DNA of 64,000 nt from Loxodes magnus (taxonomy: Eukaryota > Ciliophora > Karyorelictea > Loxodida > Loxodidae), in NCBI GenBank assembly GCA_946699065.1, contig CAMPDV010000116.1:310001-374000 (forward strand), given 5' to 3'. A program made the translations under genes and the position numbers. Shown here piece by piece: positions 23,617 to 35,858 of the stretch. Under the pieces are notes generated by a model. The model was not told the origin of the DNA. It did no database searches and was given only the letters and a program-made list of their open reading frames with translations. Numbering within the stretch: the first letter of the stretch is position 1; every line of letters begins with the position of its first letter.

Positions 23617-25552
23617 TCACTGGTAAATAGCTTTAATCAAAATCGACTCGAAGTGTTGCCCATTCTTTTTAACTGAGAGCATGATATCATACTAGCCAGT
23701 TTGATCTAGGTTAGCAAATTTTAGTTATATTTTACTTTTTTGGCTAGCAGCTACTCTCATATTAGGCTCTTTTATCTACATAACTAGTGTATTACTAGAC
23801 TCTAGAGTAAAGTCACAGTCTTCGTCTGACATATTTTAGTAACTTATTTTCTATATAATGAATTACTTTATGAGACTCTTTTCCAATTTGAATTGGAACT
23901 TCATAAGTTTTACTAATTTCAACACCTTCTTTTATTTTTTCAAAGTTTTATGATTCTTAGATCTCATCTATTTTATCCTCTTATTGAGTTAGTTACTTTT
24001 AAATCTTTTCTTATACTTCTTCCTTGACTTCTTCTTAAATATCTTCTTTAATATCCTCTTTAATATCTTCTTTAATATCTTCTTTAATATCTTCTTAAAT
24101 ATCTTCAGTTTTTGTATTAGTTTCTTTTTTCGAACCTTCAGATTATTCTTACTCCTGGATAGTTTAAGTTATATGCTCTTCATTTTTTTTATCTTACACA
24201 ACTTTTTCCTCCTTCTTTTCTTGTTTAGTTTGCTATTCAATATTTTCGTGATGAGATTGTTCTATTTTGGGTTAAATTTCTTTTGATTTTTGTTTTTTTA
24301 CTTATTCATTCTAAGATTCTTCTTTTTAATGTTCTATTTTCTTGATATCTTCTTTTTTATCTTCCTACTTTTGCTTTTATTCCTCTACAGGCTCTACATT
24401 GGTAGTCTCTACTTTTTAAGCTTCTTCTTTCTTAGTTTCTTCCTTTTTAGGGTTTTCCTACTTATGTTCTTCAATGGGTTTCTGTTTTTCAGTTTAAGTT
24501 TTTTCTTTTGGAACTACTTAATTTTCTGATTCCTTTTCGACCTTCTTTTCTTCTTTATTTGTTTTCTCTAAATTCTGTTCATCTTTTTGATTTTGTGTAG
24601 GTTTTTGCTCCGTTTCTTATTTTTATGATATTTTATCATGCTCTTCAACTTTTTTTTGGCTTTAAGCAATTTCTTCTTATACATGTAGATCTTCTTCAAT
24701 CACCGTTTCTTATTAAATTTTCTTTTTTTGCTTTTCTCCTTTTTCTTCTATAACTTTATCCTATTATGTAACTTCTTTCTTAGCCTTAACCTCCTCTTAT
24801 TTAAATTCATTTTTTACTTCAGACTACTTAACTTATTTTTTATCCTCTGGAGGTTAAGAAACTTAAGAGTTTTCTTTTTTCTTTTGCTTGCTTTCTTCTT
24901 AATTTATTTTTTGCTGATCTTCTTTAAAAACAACAGCAGGCTATTGCTTGGGTTGTTGCTTTTGTTATTGCTATTTAACATCTTATGGCTTTTAGAAATC
25001 ACTTACACTCTAAGAGACACTATCAGGTTTAGACATTGGATAGAAATTTTATCCAGAGAGATTTCTCTTTTGGTTCTACTATGACCTTTCAGACTATCTA
25101 TTTTGGTGCTTATACTGCTGCCATTCATTCTTCTCTTAAATAGTCAAGATTCCATCTTTTATATCTTTGACTTTCTAGCAAACTGCTGAACACATAGGTC
25201 ACATTCCACTAGCAAGCTTTGAATAAATTACTTGATTTCTGAAGTATAACTCAAATGATCCCATTCTAGGGAATCGTTCCTTTTTAAGTGTATACGCTAT
25301 ATAAAAAAATACCTGAAACTCCTGTTTGATTAGGATCAGTGGAGACAAAAACTTTGCCTCGAAGATGAGGAGGAACTTCATTGATAAAAACCTTAACATC
25401 AGGAGCTAAAGATTAAAGAACAGTTGTCATTTACTAAGCAAAGTGTTAATATTTCTTTTCATCATGGTAAGTGCACCAGTTATGTAAATCACATTTAATG
25501 CTGTATTAAAAATATACCAATGCTCAATAAAAACAGCGTCTTCTGCTTCCAT
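23617..25552 (-). CDS. Rdx-like (SelW/T type) N-terminus, acidic Gln/Glu/Lys linker, Ig-like C-terminus; three mini-introns
   Basis: 628 residues after removing introns of 17, 16 and 16 nt, each needed for frame. Residues 1-105 look like the thioredoxin-like Rdx fold of selenoprotein W relatives: CxxC at 12-15 (EHCIKC), then PDVKVFINEVPPHLRGKVFV and FPRMGSFELYFRNQVIYSKL. The middle (about 130-530) is a Lys/Glu/Gln-rich low-complexity linker. It includes a 12-nt DNA repeat near 24034-24106 coding EDIK units. The last 90 residues (FTLESSNTLVMQIKEPNMRV ... KIQLKFANLDQTGQYDIMLS ... KAIYQ) look like an MSP/NPHP4-type Ig-like domain. A redox or ciliary-transition-zone role is speculative. The stop is UGA. 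Confidence 0.75.
23851..23866 (-). other. 16-nt intron
   Basis: On the minus strand GTAATTCATTATATAG. Removal joins GKESHK to KISYQNMSDEDCDF and reaches the Ig-like domain in frame. Confidence 0.8.
24034..24106 (-). repeat. 12-nt coding tandem repeat
   Basis: About six copies of a 12-nt unit (GAAGATATTAAA on the minus strand, with small changes) encoding Glu-Asp-Ile-Lys/Gln units in the acidic linker of the Rdx-like gene. A replication-slippage repeat kept in frame. Confidence 0.8.
25297..25312 (-). other. 16-nt intron
   Basis: On the minus strand GTATTTTTTTATATAG. Removal joins NQTGVS to AYTLKKERFPRMGSFE, restoring the Rdx fold. Confidence 0.85.
25501..25517 (-). other. 17-nt intron
   Basis: On the minus strand GTATATTTTTAATACAG. 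Removal creates the codon TGC and the CxxC motif (EHCIKC) expected at the N-terminus of Rdx proteins. Confidence 0.85.
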
Positions 25553-25919
25553 TATTAGATTTGTAACTTATTAAAGTAATCCCTTTTATTTAATTAACAA
25601 TACTTATTTTCATCTTCCAGAACATAATATTAGTACTTTTATTTACACTACACTTCTTTCTTTCTACTACCTATTTGCTTATCTCTATTACTAGATAGAA
25701 GATTTCTCTAACTAAGAGCTTGAAAGTTAAGCCTGCATTAGCTTTTATTTTATTACTGACTATTTTAGATTTTTACTTAGCTCTGATGATATTAATGCTT
25801 TTCCTGTTCCAAATTACGACTGTTATAGTATCTAATAAGTTAAAATATCATTAAATTTATTCTAAAGTCAAGCTTGAATACTTATAAAGAAACTCATAAT
25901 TAGGCTAAAATACCTATAA
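25553..25919. other. Intergenic spacer
   Basis: About 370 bp between two minus-strand genes. It must carry the Rdx-like gene's promoter. No motif seen. Confidence 0.45.
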
Positions 25920-28900
25920 TCACCCCTATATTATAGCTATACCGTTATAAGGTTAAATAGGCTAGAAACGCTATAGAATTATATTTAAGGTATGAAATGT
26001 CCTGACATTAAAGAAACTAGAGTCAGTAATTTAATTTAATCCTTATATATTAAAATAAAAATCACTGCTTAAGCATAAATAAGCTAGAATATTTAATTTA
26101 AGGTAATAAGATTTAATAATAGAAAAAGGTTAAATAGCGTTATCTCCCTCTACTTGCTTGCTTTTGAGCTAAATATTTTCTAATTGTACGTCTTCTGATT
26201 AAGTAAACAACTGAACTTTTGTTTATTCATCAGCATCATTGGTTTAAGGAACGTCAGTGTTGCATTGATTATTCTTCTTAAGTAAGTACTTTTATCTCAA
26301 GTTTTGGAATGCTCTCTATAAAGCTTACTTATACTTTTGGTTTTCAAAAATAGGCTAAAATTTTAGGTTATATATTTCAGCTTTCTATTTCTTTTTCTAA
26401 GGTGATAATGAACTGCCTGATCTTCTCAGAGTGAAATATGGAGATTTGGATTGATCATAATCAGCAGGAAGGGAAAAGGAAGTAGTTATGCAAATAAGGA
26501 AAAAGATGGAATAGAGGAAAGAGTACAACTAAGCAAAAACCCAAACTCCTGCTATAATCTTAAACACGTAAAGTTTAGCATTAAATAAAGGTATTAGAGA
26601 AATAACACCAAGGACCATGTGAATTCAATGTAGTGGCATATATCGCTTCATGAAATTTTCCATACGAATTTAGTTAAATTCTTTTTTTGATTATCCTCTT
26701 GTAATCACGTCAATAGATTGATGACAATTTCAAACCACCTTTATATAGTAAAACTTACATGAATACAATAAACTACACCTATTGGAACTGAAATCATAAG
26801 GTGTGAAAAATAGAAATAGTTTAAGCCTCTATGTGCTGAAAAAGTGTAAGCTACAGCTGCTATGGTTGCAACAAATACAAAGAAAATTGTCATAGCAGTA
26901 AGCGCACCGAATAAAGGATGTCCAATGAATAGCATACAGAAAAACCAAATTACCAATCCAATTGTTAAGCAGATTCATGCAGGATCGTTTTCATCGTCAT
27001 AACCTTTTAGAGCAGATCATTACTCTAAAGGAGGCTAAATATTAAAATCTTACAGAGAAGATATAAATATCTTTACCAAAAATATCTAAAGCTTTGTCTC
27101 TTACTTTTTCTACAACATCTCAATAATCTGGAGTTTTATCTTAATTTCTAAATCTAACCAGAATACCTGCGTCAGTTATATTCAGAAGTCCAGTTTTGAA
27201 TTTTGGATCTAATTTTAATTGCAGATTTTCTTCGAATATTAGAGTTTAAGAAAAAAGCGAAGAAGGAGGAAATGAGTTTCACCAAAATGTAACACAGACA
27301 TCGTAATAGATTTCGGGAATAGTTCCATTTATTAACTGGATTGGTTTAATATTACCTTATGAATCCTTAAATTTACAGTTTCCAGCACCAACATATTATT
27401 ATAATGAAGCATAATAGTTAAGCATTTTGAAGTCATAGTAAATTTCGCAATCCTGACATTCTGTAACCCAATTTTGAAACTAAATTATTTTTAGCTAAAA
27501 TTCAAATGTCTTAAAATTAACTCTTTCAGAGTTAAACCAAAATCCTGCAGCAAAACCTCTTGCGAAGTCATTATCTACTACGTCTAAGACTTTAGCTGTA
27601 TATTCATCATCTGGAAAAGTCCATTCCGGTAAGAAATCTACCCAAACATTACCAGTAGTTGAATAAACCTAGAAGAAAATATAAGCTCCTATAAAAACTA
27701 AGATTAAGATGAGTTTTACGTATCATTTATTCATAGCGATTCCAAAATATAAGGTGCAAGGATGTAATATACTTGTTTTTGGTTCTTATTCTTCTAGTTC
27801 AGTAGTACTTTTTTACTTCTATCTACTTTCTTCATTGGTATTCTTTTCTTTATTACTTTCTCTTATTTCTAATTTGAAGAAGCTTGTGCTCCTAAGTCCC
27901 AGTTTCTTTTTCTAGCTTTTGATTTAATTACCACAACACTATTTCTTTGAGCAAATAGCTAAACACCCATATACTTCCTTTTTATCAGCGCATTTAGCTT
28001 CAAATACTAAGTAAGAACCTACAAGGAAGACTAGATTGAATGCTTTGCAAAAGAACAGTAATGCTAATTAAAGTAACCATGACTACATTCCTGGAACATT
28101 AGTTGCCAAAGTTGCACATCAGAAGGCAAAAAATAGCATAATATTTGAACTAAAAACAGCACTAAAGGAATGAAAGAAAGTTTCTTTTATTATATTCCAT
28201 GAATAAGTATCTTCTTTATCTCCTTCACCTCTAAGGTTTGCTTTTAGTCTATAATACTAGTTATAGAAGCTATAGCCTGTTATTATTTGATATGCATCAT
28301 GTCCGCCAGTTAAAACAGAAACATAAAATAGCGTTATTGTATATATCATTCAGTCTAATTTACAATATGTTAAGAAGCCAATTGCTTCTAATGCTGAGAA
28401 AATGCATGATATCATTGACACAAGTATTGTTAAACCATTTCCAAATAAAGGAGTAATGAAAAATAAGCCTCCTAGTATCGTAATGAAAATACAAATTCCT
28501 GTAGAAGCAAAGAGTAGTCTGAAATCTTCTTTTGATAGGTCTTATAATGTTCTTGATGGGCCATTTCAGGTAAACGCATATACATCAATAAGAAGATTTT
28601 CATTAGAAAATTATTAACAATAATCTTCTAGCTCTTCTTCGTATTTGTCCGCTCAATCTTATACTTCATCATCATCTTTGTTAGTTAAAAGTACATCTCA
28701 AGCAGTTCCTACTGCTTTTTCTATATTGTTCGTTCCATTAGAATTAAGTGTAACTAATTTTGGTGTAGTCTGTTTCGAACCAAACAATAGATGAGGGAAT
28801 ATATAAGCAGGCATATTAAAATTTTAAACAAGTGGTAAAAATTAAGGAGGTGTACCACTTCTAATTCTCTATATTACCTAAATATCATTCAGATATTATA

Positions 28901-29466
28901 AATCGCTACCATCTCATGTCTGAAACATTGATATAACATTTGCTGTTTGTATACAAGAAGACTTGTTCAACTTATTGATAGGCTAAAAGCATAAATCGTT
29001 AAAAGTAAGATTTTTTTTGCCTTCGTAATCGACAACAAACTGAGGAGGAAAGTTATTTGCTCCAGCAAAACTTACCATAAATCTTTATACTTAGATTAGT
29101 TTCTACTAGGTGAGAATTTAATCTCTTTCTTTATCCATAAAAAAGATAACTTCTTGTCTAAAAGGTTGATTATAACGCCTATAATAAATGTCCCTATCCT
29201 TTTCTGTTCAAGTATCCTTATCAGCAAACATTTCTCTTCCATCCATAACATGAATCTAAGAAATACCTGATCCTAAAATAGCTGTACTACACATCACAAT
29301 TATTGGAATAAGCCAGTAGAATTTATACGTAAAAGCGGCAAAAGCATTAAATATAGTGAGGATAAAAGTGTCATGTCTATTAATAAACGTAAACATCAAC
29401 TTACCTTTCGAGTAACTTAGATAAAAATCTAAAGCAAACGTAATTATTCTCTTTATCCTCAGTCAT
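25920..29466 (-). CDS. Patched/NPC1-like RND-superfamily 12-TM protein; three introns
   Basis: About 1,159 residues after removing introns of 28, 19 and 20 nt. The first TM is followed by a large extracellular loop, then a sterol-sensing-type block of five TMs: LLFASTGICIFITILGG, LTILVSMISCIFSALEAIGF, MIYTITLFYVSVLTGGHDAY, FSAVFSSNIMLFFAFW, FCKAFNLVFLVGSYLVF. The GGHDAYQI in TM4 sits where Patched/NPC1 have GxDD. A second half repeats the plan: VKLILILVFIGAYIFF, a large loop, WICLTIGLVIWFFCMLFIG and VAYTFSAHRGLNYFYFSHLM, ending VWVFAQLYSFLYSIFFLI. Likely a lipid or small-molecule exporter. The charged tail is convincing to about 26130; beyond that the frame runs to a UGA at 25920 through AT-rich, doubtful sequence. 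Confidence 0.82.
26739..26758 (-). other. 20-nt intron
   Basis: On the minus strand GTAAGTTTTACTATATAAAG. Removal joins GVVYCIH to VVWNCHQ and brings the next TM block (HMVLGVISLIPLFNAK) into frame. Confidence 0.8.
27035..27053 (-). other. 19-nt intron
   Basis: On the minus strand GTAAGATTTTAATATTTAG. Removal joins KDIYIFS to PPLEQWSALKGYDD. Confidence 0.85.
29377..29404 (-). other. 28-nt intron
   Basis: Minus-strand donor GTAAGT, acceptor TAATAG. Removal joins FRFLSKLLER to HDTFILTIFNAF and gives a better N-terminus (MTEDKENNYVC) than the ATG inside the intron. Longer than the other introns here, so slightly less sure. Confidence 0.65.
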
Positions 29467-31937
29467 TTAGGGATAATATAAAAATTGCTAGCTACAGTTT
29501 AAAAGCGTTTAAAATCAATAAAGTTTTATTTATTATTGCAAACATTTAAATGAGTTTAAAAAATTTAGCTAAAGGCTTATTCAAACTTCTAAGAAAGCTT
29601 AACATTTATTTCCTCTTTCTTATTCTAACTTTCTAGTTCTTACTCAATTATAAAATAAAGCTTAAATTATTAATCTCGCTAATTACTATTTAAACCTTAG
29701 CTAGATAATATTAATACTTTCAAGCTTACAAAATGGATGTAATATTTTCATTTAGTGAAGAATTAAATCTAAGAAACAAAGGGAAAATTGAAATTTACAT
29801 AAATCAATTTACTGAAGAATGATCTTAGAATGAAATCAAGCAGACGTTAAATAGTAAACTTATATAACTATCATTATAAATTATAAGGAACTGTGATCTA
29901 ATTTAGGTATAAAATGCAGCTATTATATTCTTACACTCTTCAAAGTTAGTTTCCCTTATATATTTAAGAAAGTAATATTAGAGTACTATCTTAAAGTTGT
30001 AAATTAACTTGATAAAATACTTAAAAAAACTAAAATATATTCTATTATATAGATTATTGATTATAGCGCTTTTAATCTAGCTTTAAATTAATATATTTTT
30101 TCGTAAGTTTATTTATCTGAATAGGATAGTTTAGCTTAGTTAATTGTCATTAGCTAGAATTATCAATAAAGCATAGCCATTTTTTAATAATTTTAAAGTA
30201 ATTATATAAATGTCTTTAGAAATTTAGACGCATCTGAAAAGATGCTTAAGTGATTGGATCTTTAACATAGAATTAGATCATCCATAGAATAAAGATAATT
30301 ATACTAAAGTGGTTGTAGAAACAAAAGCAAGAGTTAAAAAAAGTTGTAATAGGAATAAAAAACAGTAAAGTATAGGATATAAATATAAGCAGGTAAGCTA
30401 ACAGGAAGCTTAAAAACATTAAAAGTAGATAAACAGAAATTTTAGAAAGGAATTTGTAGGCTATTAGTGAAAGAATTTAGTATATCTACTTTAAAATTAT
30501 TCTAAGAAATAAAAGTAAAATAGCTATAATACTGCTTAGTCTAAGTATCCATAAATATTAAATATATGCTCATAGGCAAAAATATGATATTTTAATTTCT
30601 ATATTAAAAATACCTCAACATTTAGATCATTCCCCTTTCAAGCCTTTTCTAAGAATAACTCTTTTTTAATTTGTTTATAATATGAACTATTCATTAAGGG
30701 TAGAAGGCTTAGAAATTAACAGTCACTATTAATAAGCATTTCAGACCAGGTATAGCTGCTGATGTAAAATCTAGACAATAATTCATTTATAGTTATATAA
30801 ATAAAAGATCTAATTTCTTTCGTTAGAATACAGCAGCTGATTAACCGATAGTTTTGTTAGTATAATGAATTTTAAAGGATAATTTTATTTTCCTTTATTA
30901 AGCTTTAGAAAGTCCTTATTTTAGAGTTTATCTGTTTAGTTTATTACCTATCTCTAATAATAAATATTTCTCAGTCCTAAAACTTCGCATTCTGAGGTTT
31001 TTAAATTTTAAGCTAGCTTTGAGAATTATTTTGCAATTTATTAAGAAATTAAACAAGTTTATCTAAGAAAATGCTTGAGTGTACTAAAATACCGGCTAGA
31101 CATAAGCCCACAGTATAAAAGGAACAAAATAATTAGTCAAAACAGTTCGTAGATTCAACTTATTTACCTTAAATCAAAATGATAGGAAAAGGAGAGATAA
31201 TCCTGCTATGGAATAAAATACTATTAAGAGATTGATCTTTTATATAATTTAGATGCTTAGCTAAAGAAAAGCTAGCTTGAAAAGTTTATAGAGCTTATAA
31301 ATTTTAGCATTTTAAATAAAAAAGAAAGATAATCAAGTTCCATCAATGAGATTACTTTATCAAAAATTGGATTCCCATTAATTTGCATTCAATAATAAGC
31401 AGTCACCATCAACATTTCTCCATTCATGCTATTTCTAAGCTATCCTTAAAAAGTATGAAGCTGTATTAAATCCAAAATGATTTGCTAAAATTTTATATGA
31501 GTAAATCTGAAGTATAGCCAGCGTAAAATTTCAGAACTAGAATGATGAGATTATTAAAAGGGAAAGGTATAATCTTTGTAAGTAAATAAGAACAAATTAT
31601 AACAAATGATCTAATACAAGTAAGTCTTCCTTACTTAAAGGAATTAAACTAAGTATCAAAACTAAAGAAAATTATAGAAAAAATATTTTGTCTATTATTG
31701 TCTAAATTAGATATTGCCAGCTGATTCTAAATCTAAAAAATGTAAATAGAAATAAAATTTTAAGTGAATGAATCATGAAATATATATCTTAAAAAGTGAT
31801 TAAATTATTTATTTAATAAGACAAAGAAAAAGTTTAAGTGATAAAAAGATATTATTAAAGAACTCTTTATCTTTATTGCCCCTGATTTTGATAAAGAGAT
31901 TTATTTTAAATTGTTTATGAGATCAATTTAACTTAGA
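29467..31937. other. Long AT-rich region with one weak ORF
   Basis: About 2.5 kb between divergent genes. Apart from the weak ORF at 29733-30470 I see no coding, RNA or repeat element. Confidence 0.45.
29733..30470 (+). CDS. Weak hypothetical ORF
   Basis: ATG to UGA, 245 residues with one internal UGA (EEWSQN). It starts MDVIFSFSEELNLRNKGKIE and later has MSLEIQTHLKRCLSDWIFNI. No domain recognised and GC is near the intergenic level. With UGA as the only stop, a frame of this length can occur by chance, so this may not be a gene. Confidence 0.2.
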
Positions 31938-33511
31938 AAATCGAAAATTATGATTGACATAAAAATTATTTCATTATAATAAAAATGTAATCTAATGCAA
32001 ATTGCACTTAATGCAATCAACCTTTTGATTCCATTAGTAAATATCCTTGCATCTTAAATTGCTAGCATAGAATTTGCTTCAGCTGTGCTGGTTCGTAGTT
32101 TTAGTAAAGATACAACATTTAATGCAGATCTTGTGGATAATTAACTTATACTACGCCTCCTGACTTACAAAAAGATACTAGTATATTACAAAGACTTTAA
32201 GCTCCCGAAATTACTCAAGCTAGAGATTACAGATTAGCTTCTGATACACTTAAACAGTATAAGAACTAAAACAAAGCAAATTTGATAGAACTCTGCTAGA
32301 GAAAATAAGCAGTCACTGAACAAGTGATGATACAGCTTGAGCAGATTCTATTTAAAAATACTAATGATTTATATAAAACCATCCAATCAAATCAAATCGA
32401 AACTGATAAATACATCAACGATTACCTTTCTATGTCTTCACGCTTAGAATAAAGAACTATCCCTGCCTAAAATCCATGGAACTCTTAGACCCTAGTTAAT
32501 CAATAGTAATACAATAATCTTGACTCCTTATGTAAAAATGAGTTCGTTAGACTTGATAAGATTCTAACTTCCTTGTCTAAACGCTTACAGTCCACTCTAT
32601 TCAAAATGTGTCCCTAATAAGACCCTCAAACTCAAAACTGGTAGAAATCGAACTAATTCTCTCTAGTTACTACCTTCGAAAGCTATACAAAGAACCAAGT
32701 TTCTTATAACGTTCAAACTAAACAAAAGTCTAAATAAGAAGTGAATATTCCTGAAAACACTTAAGATGATCTCACTTATATAGAGCAAATAAATGATCAA
32801 ACTGTAATAGTATCAGGAGGATTCAATGGAAATAGAGACTACACTATAATTTAGCAAGGAAATGTGGAAATCAAATAAATGATATAAGAAAGATATTGGC
32901 ATAGGACTATAAATGCTCTTAACAGGAACTTCATCATTTCAGGAGGATAACAGAATACTAAGATAAAGGAATGTGAGGCTTATTACTTCTAGAAGAAGAA
33001 GTTCGGTAATGTAGCTGATATTACTACTCCAGTTTGATTATATGGAGGATGCTTTTTTAATTAAGAAATTAATATATACGGAGGAACTTCGAATGAAGGA
33101 GAAACAAAATCAGTTCAAATTTATGATTTGATGAAGAACGAATGGAGACTATCAGGTGTAACACTTCCAGATAATGTGTTCTAAACGAATGCGATCGGAT
33201 TGGAGAAGTATAGAGCTGCTTTAATATGGTAAGATTACGCGTTTGGATTTGAAACAAGTCTAATAGACGAAAAAGGAGTTGTCAAGCATGGAGATCAATT
33301 TCCAAGTTTCTGGACATATACATCAGCAATATTGACAGGGGAATCAGTATATTAGTACGACTGCAATGCAAGTTTATTTTTATATGAGCTTGGTAAGAGA
33401 GTATGGGAGAAATTAGATTGAGAGGGAGAATTTTAAAGAAACTTTAGAAATATTTTTTAAGTTTATTTAGCAAATTCAATTTAATATTAAAAGTCTTTCT
33501 ACTAATATCTT
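31938..33511 (+). repeat. Inverted-repeat arm A (1,574 bp)
   Basis: Matches 41380-42953 in reverse complement with no indels that I found (coordinates sum to 74891) and at least five substitutions (32110, 32245, 32341, 33191, 33196), so about 99.7 % identity. The arm covers one complete gene plus 47 bp upstream and 90 bp downstream, then identity stops abruptly. No target-site duplication seen at the edges. Confidence 0.95.
31985..33421 (+). CDS. RING-coiled-coil-kelch protein, copy A
   Basis: 478 residues, no intron. A C3HC4 RING finger opens the protein: C7, C10, C26, H28, C31, C34, C47 and C50 (CTQCNQPFD ... LNCQHRICFSC ... CRSCG). A coiled coil follows (about 70-200), then kelch-like repeats (about 230-470: QTVIVSGGFNGN, RNFIISGGQQN, PVWLYGGCF, INIYGGTSNEGETKSVQIYD). 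Likely an E3 ubiquitin ligase whose propeller picks substrates (family knowledge, substrate unknown). Internal UGA is Trp (TPVWLYGG). The UGA at 33419 after KRVWEKLD was taken as the stop; a short extension past it is possible. Copy B is an almost identical inverted copy. Confidence 0.85.
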
Positions 33512-34190
33512 ACTTTCATAATTATCTTTCCCTTACAGAAACTTATTGGATTTACAATAAATGAATAGTTAAAATAATAATTATACGATAATAAAAATTG
33601 ATCCATTTGCTTTTATATTTGCTTTACCATTTAAACTTTTATATTCGTAATTTTAATATTCCTTTAGAAGAAGTTTAAATAGCTATATTATTCTTTGTTT
33701 ATCAGCTGCTATCGAGATATTAAAATTATGAAGTAAAATGAAACTAAAGCTTTAAATTATAAATTCTAAAGGAATACCATAGATCTAATAGGTTCTTTTA
33801 TAAAAATCATAAACATCTTTGAATTTACAATTTTAACATTATAAATAAGAAACCAGAGAATCTATAATGATAGACATTAAATATAAGAGGCTTAGTGTAA
33901 TTCTATAATATTTATAATTCTATGTAGAGGAGTAGATTTCCTTTATTGAAGATACTACTTTATAGATTTATTTATTTTATATTCCTTAAGTTTTCTCCTT
34001 TCTTAATCATATCTTTGCTTGTAGAGATATTTAAGAGAAAATTATTTCAAAGGTATTAAGTTAAAAGAAATTACTCTTAGCATTTATAATGCTTAGCTTA
34101 AAGAATGAAAAGGAAAGTAAATTTTTAAGTAAATACTGCAAGCAAATTATCATAAGATGCAAATTAAAAATATAGAAGTTAATAAATGAC
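33512..34190. other. AT-rich spacer inside the inverted repeat
   Basis: Starts where arm A identity ends. About 680 bp with nothing I can support. Confidence 0.45.
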
Positions 34191-35815
34191 TCATTCAGTT
34201 GAGTGCTTCCAACAATTAGACTTTAGATTGAATCTATAAAGTTCGTTCTGTTCATTAACAATGTATATAAAGTTATCTATTTGAATTTGGGTTATATTGT
34301 TGTAATCTTTCACAAAATCTACACCAATTTACTTAAAGTTTTCTATATCAAAGGAGTAAATCTTATTAAGCTATGCATAATTTTTAACTCCTTAATTAAA
34401 GATTAAAATATTAGACTATTTTGTAGAAATCGCATTTACAAAACTAGCACATGGAAGTTTTTAGTTCAAAATTTTTCATTAATCTTCAATAGGATTAAAA
34501 TTTTAGATTATGTCTTATAATTTCCCCTAGTCTCTGTTATCCTCCAAAGGCAAATAAAAACGAATTAAATATGCAAACTCCAGGTCATTCCACTTTTAGA
34601 GGAATGTTAGCAATTTTTTGGAATTATTTGGTTTTAATATTAAAGTATTCACATTTCTCTTGATAGTAAACTTTTAAATCGCTTGCTGTATAATACCCTG
34701 ATATCAAGTACAAGCGATTATGCAAAAACGCATTCCCATGTCTGCACCTAGGAAAATTCATTTTATATTCAGTTAGAGCATATTATTTTCTTCCTCTAAT
34801 CGAATTTCTATAAGATTAGTCTACCTATCTTTTCCACCTGATATGTATATAAGATTATTCTCAAGTTAAATCATCCTACCAGCTGCTTAAAGTGGAGCAT
34901 TAGGCAATTTGATAGATTACTTAGTTTTATTTTTACATTAAATGAAAAAATATTAGCTTAATTAACCTTCAGAAACAGGATTTGATCATAGTTATCCTAA
35001 GTTTAATTTTATATTTATATAGTCTTTTTTTATTTTTTATATTATCTATATGTATATTATCTCTAATTGCATTTAATATCTATTAGTCATTTATCTCCAT
35101 CTATCAAATCGTTGATATATTCTAAATAGGTTATTTTAAAGATTTGCTGAACTCTATTATGCACTGCTATATATCTCTAAAGTCTTGGGTTTATTAAAGC
35201 TTCTATTGTAGGTTTTACAAACTTTTTAGCTATTGCTATTAATCACTAATAAGAGCTTTTATGTCCTTACTGAAGTTTTCGTACTTTTCGTTTATGGTTA
35301 ATTAAATTAGTTCAATTAATCACATATCAGGCTTGCAAGTGTATTGAAACTTTCTTAATATTTCTATGACTTTTATTATAATTATAGTCTTTGGCTGTTT
35401 AAAATATTTAGATTTACCTCTATACATAAAATTCTATGTATTATTAGCTGTCTTTTCTACTCCCTGCTTTATTAAAAATCCTACATATATTATTTTAGCT
35501 GCTATAATTAATGCTCTTAATGATCTTTCTGAGCATATAAGGAACATAATATTTATTCATCTTACTTACAAAACATATCTCTTGGCTAATTATGAAAATG
35601 CAAGCTTCAAAGGACCCAAATTCAGTTTTCTAAATAATACTAAGCCAAGCTCAGTAAGCAACATACTTAACAAATTGTTACTTATCAATAGGATAGGTAG
35701 AATTCTATTTCTTAAGAGTTTCCTCACATTATAAGCAAATAGTATGAGTGAGCAAGGTCTGTTGATATCTTCATTAAAATCTGTCATACAAACTGGGCAC
35801 TCTAAGTCCTCTTTT
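34191..35815 (-). pseudogene. Decayed RING-coiled-coil-kelch paralogue
   Basis: On the minus strand a RING start (LECPVCMTDFNEDINRPC) is followed, one base out of frame, by HTICLQCEETLKKQNS. A coiled coil (KALISDQQQQLKSLQNLQQK) leads into kelch blades: LENNLIYISGGKDR, then after a 17-nt intron (34808-34824) CRHGNAFLHNRLYLISGYY and FNSFLFAFGGQQRLGE. The next blade (DQWKILNQKLPCASFV) needs a 1-nt shift near the T-run at 34501-34504, where no GT donor exists for an intron. The frame ends WKHSTE-UGA at 34191. No ATG lies in frame before the RING. Same architecture as the genes in the two repeat arms. Either a pseudogene or a live gene with sequence errors. Confidence 0.7.
34808..34824 (-). other. 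17-nt intron within the RING-kelch pseudogene
   Basis: On the minus strand GTAGACTAATCTTATAG. Removal joins YISGGKDR to NSIRGRKQYALTEYKM in the same kelch blade. Confidence 0.6.
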
Positions 35816-35858
35816 TTATTATTATTTAATATAATTATTTAAAGCTTATTCTAAAATA

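Noticed and set aside
24290..25084. Phe/Leu-rich hydrophobic ORFs on the plus strand
   Set aside because: They are the antisense of the Lys/Glu-rich linker of the Rdx-like gene.
33069..33257. 62-residue ORF starting MFQIQTRNL, repeated at 41634-41822
   Set aside because: Antisense shadow of the kelch part of the two RING-kelch genes; repeated only because the arms are repeated.
34490..34535. Programmed ribosomal frameshift in the RING-kelch relic
   Set aside because: The gene also has a second break at the RING and no start codon, so decay or sequence error is simpler.
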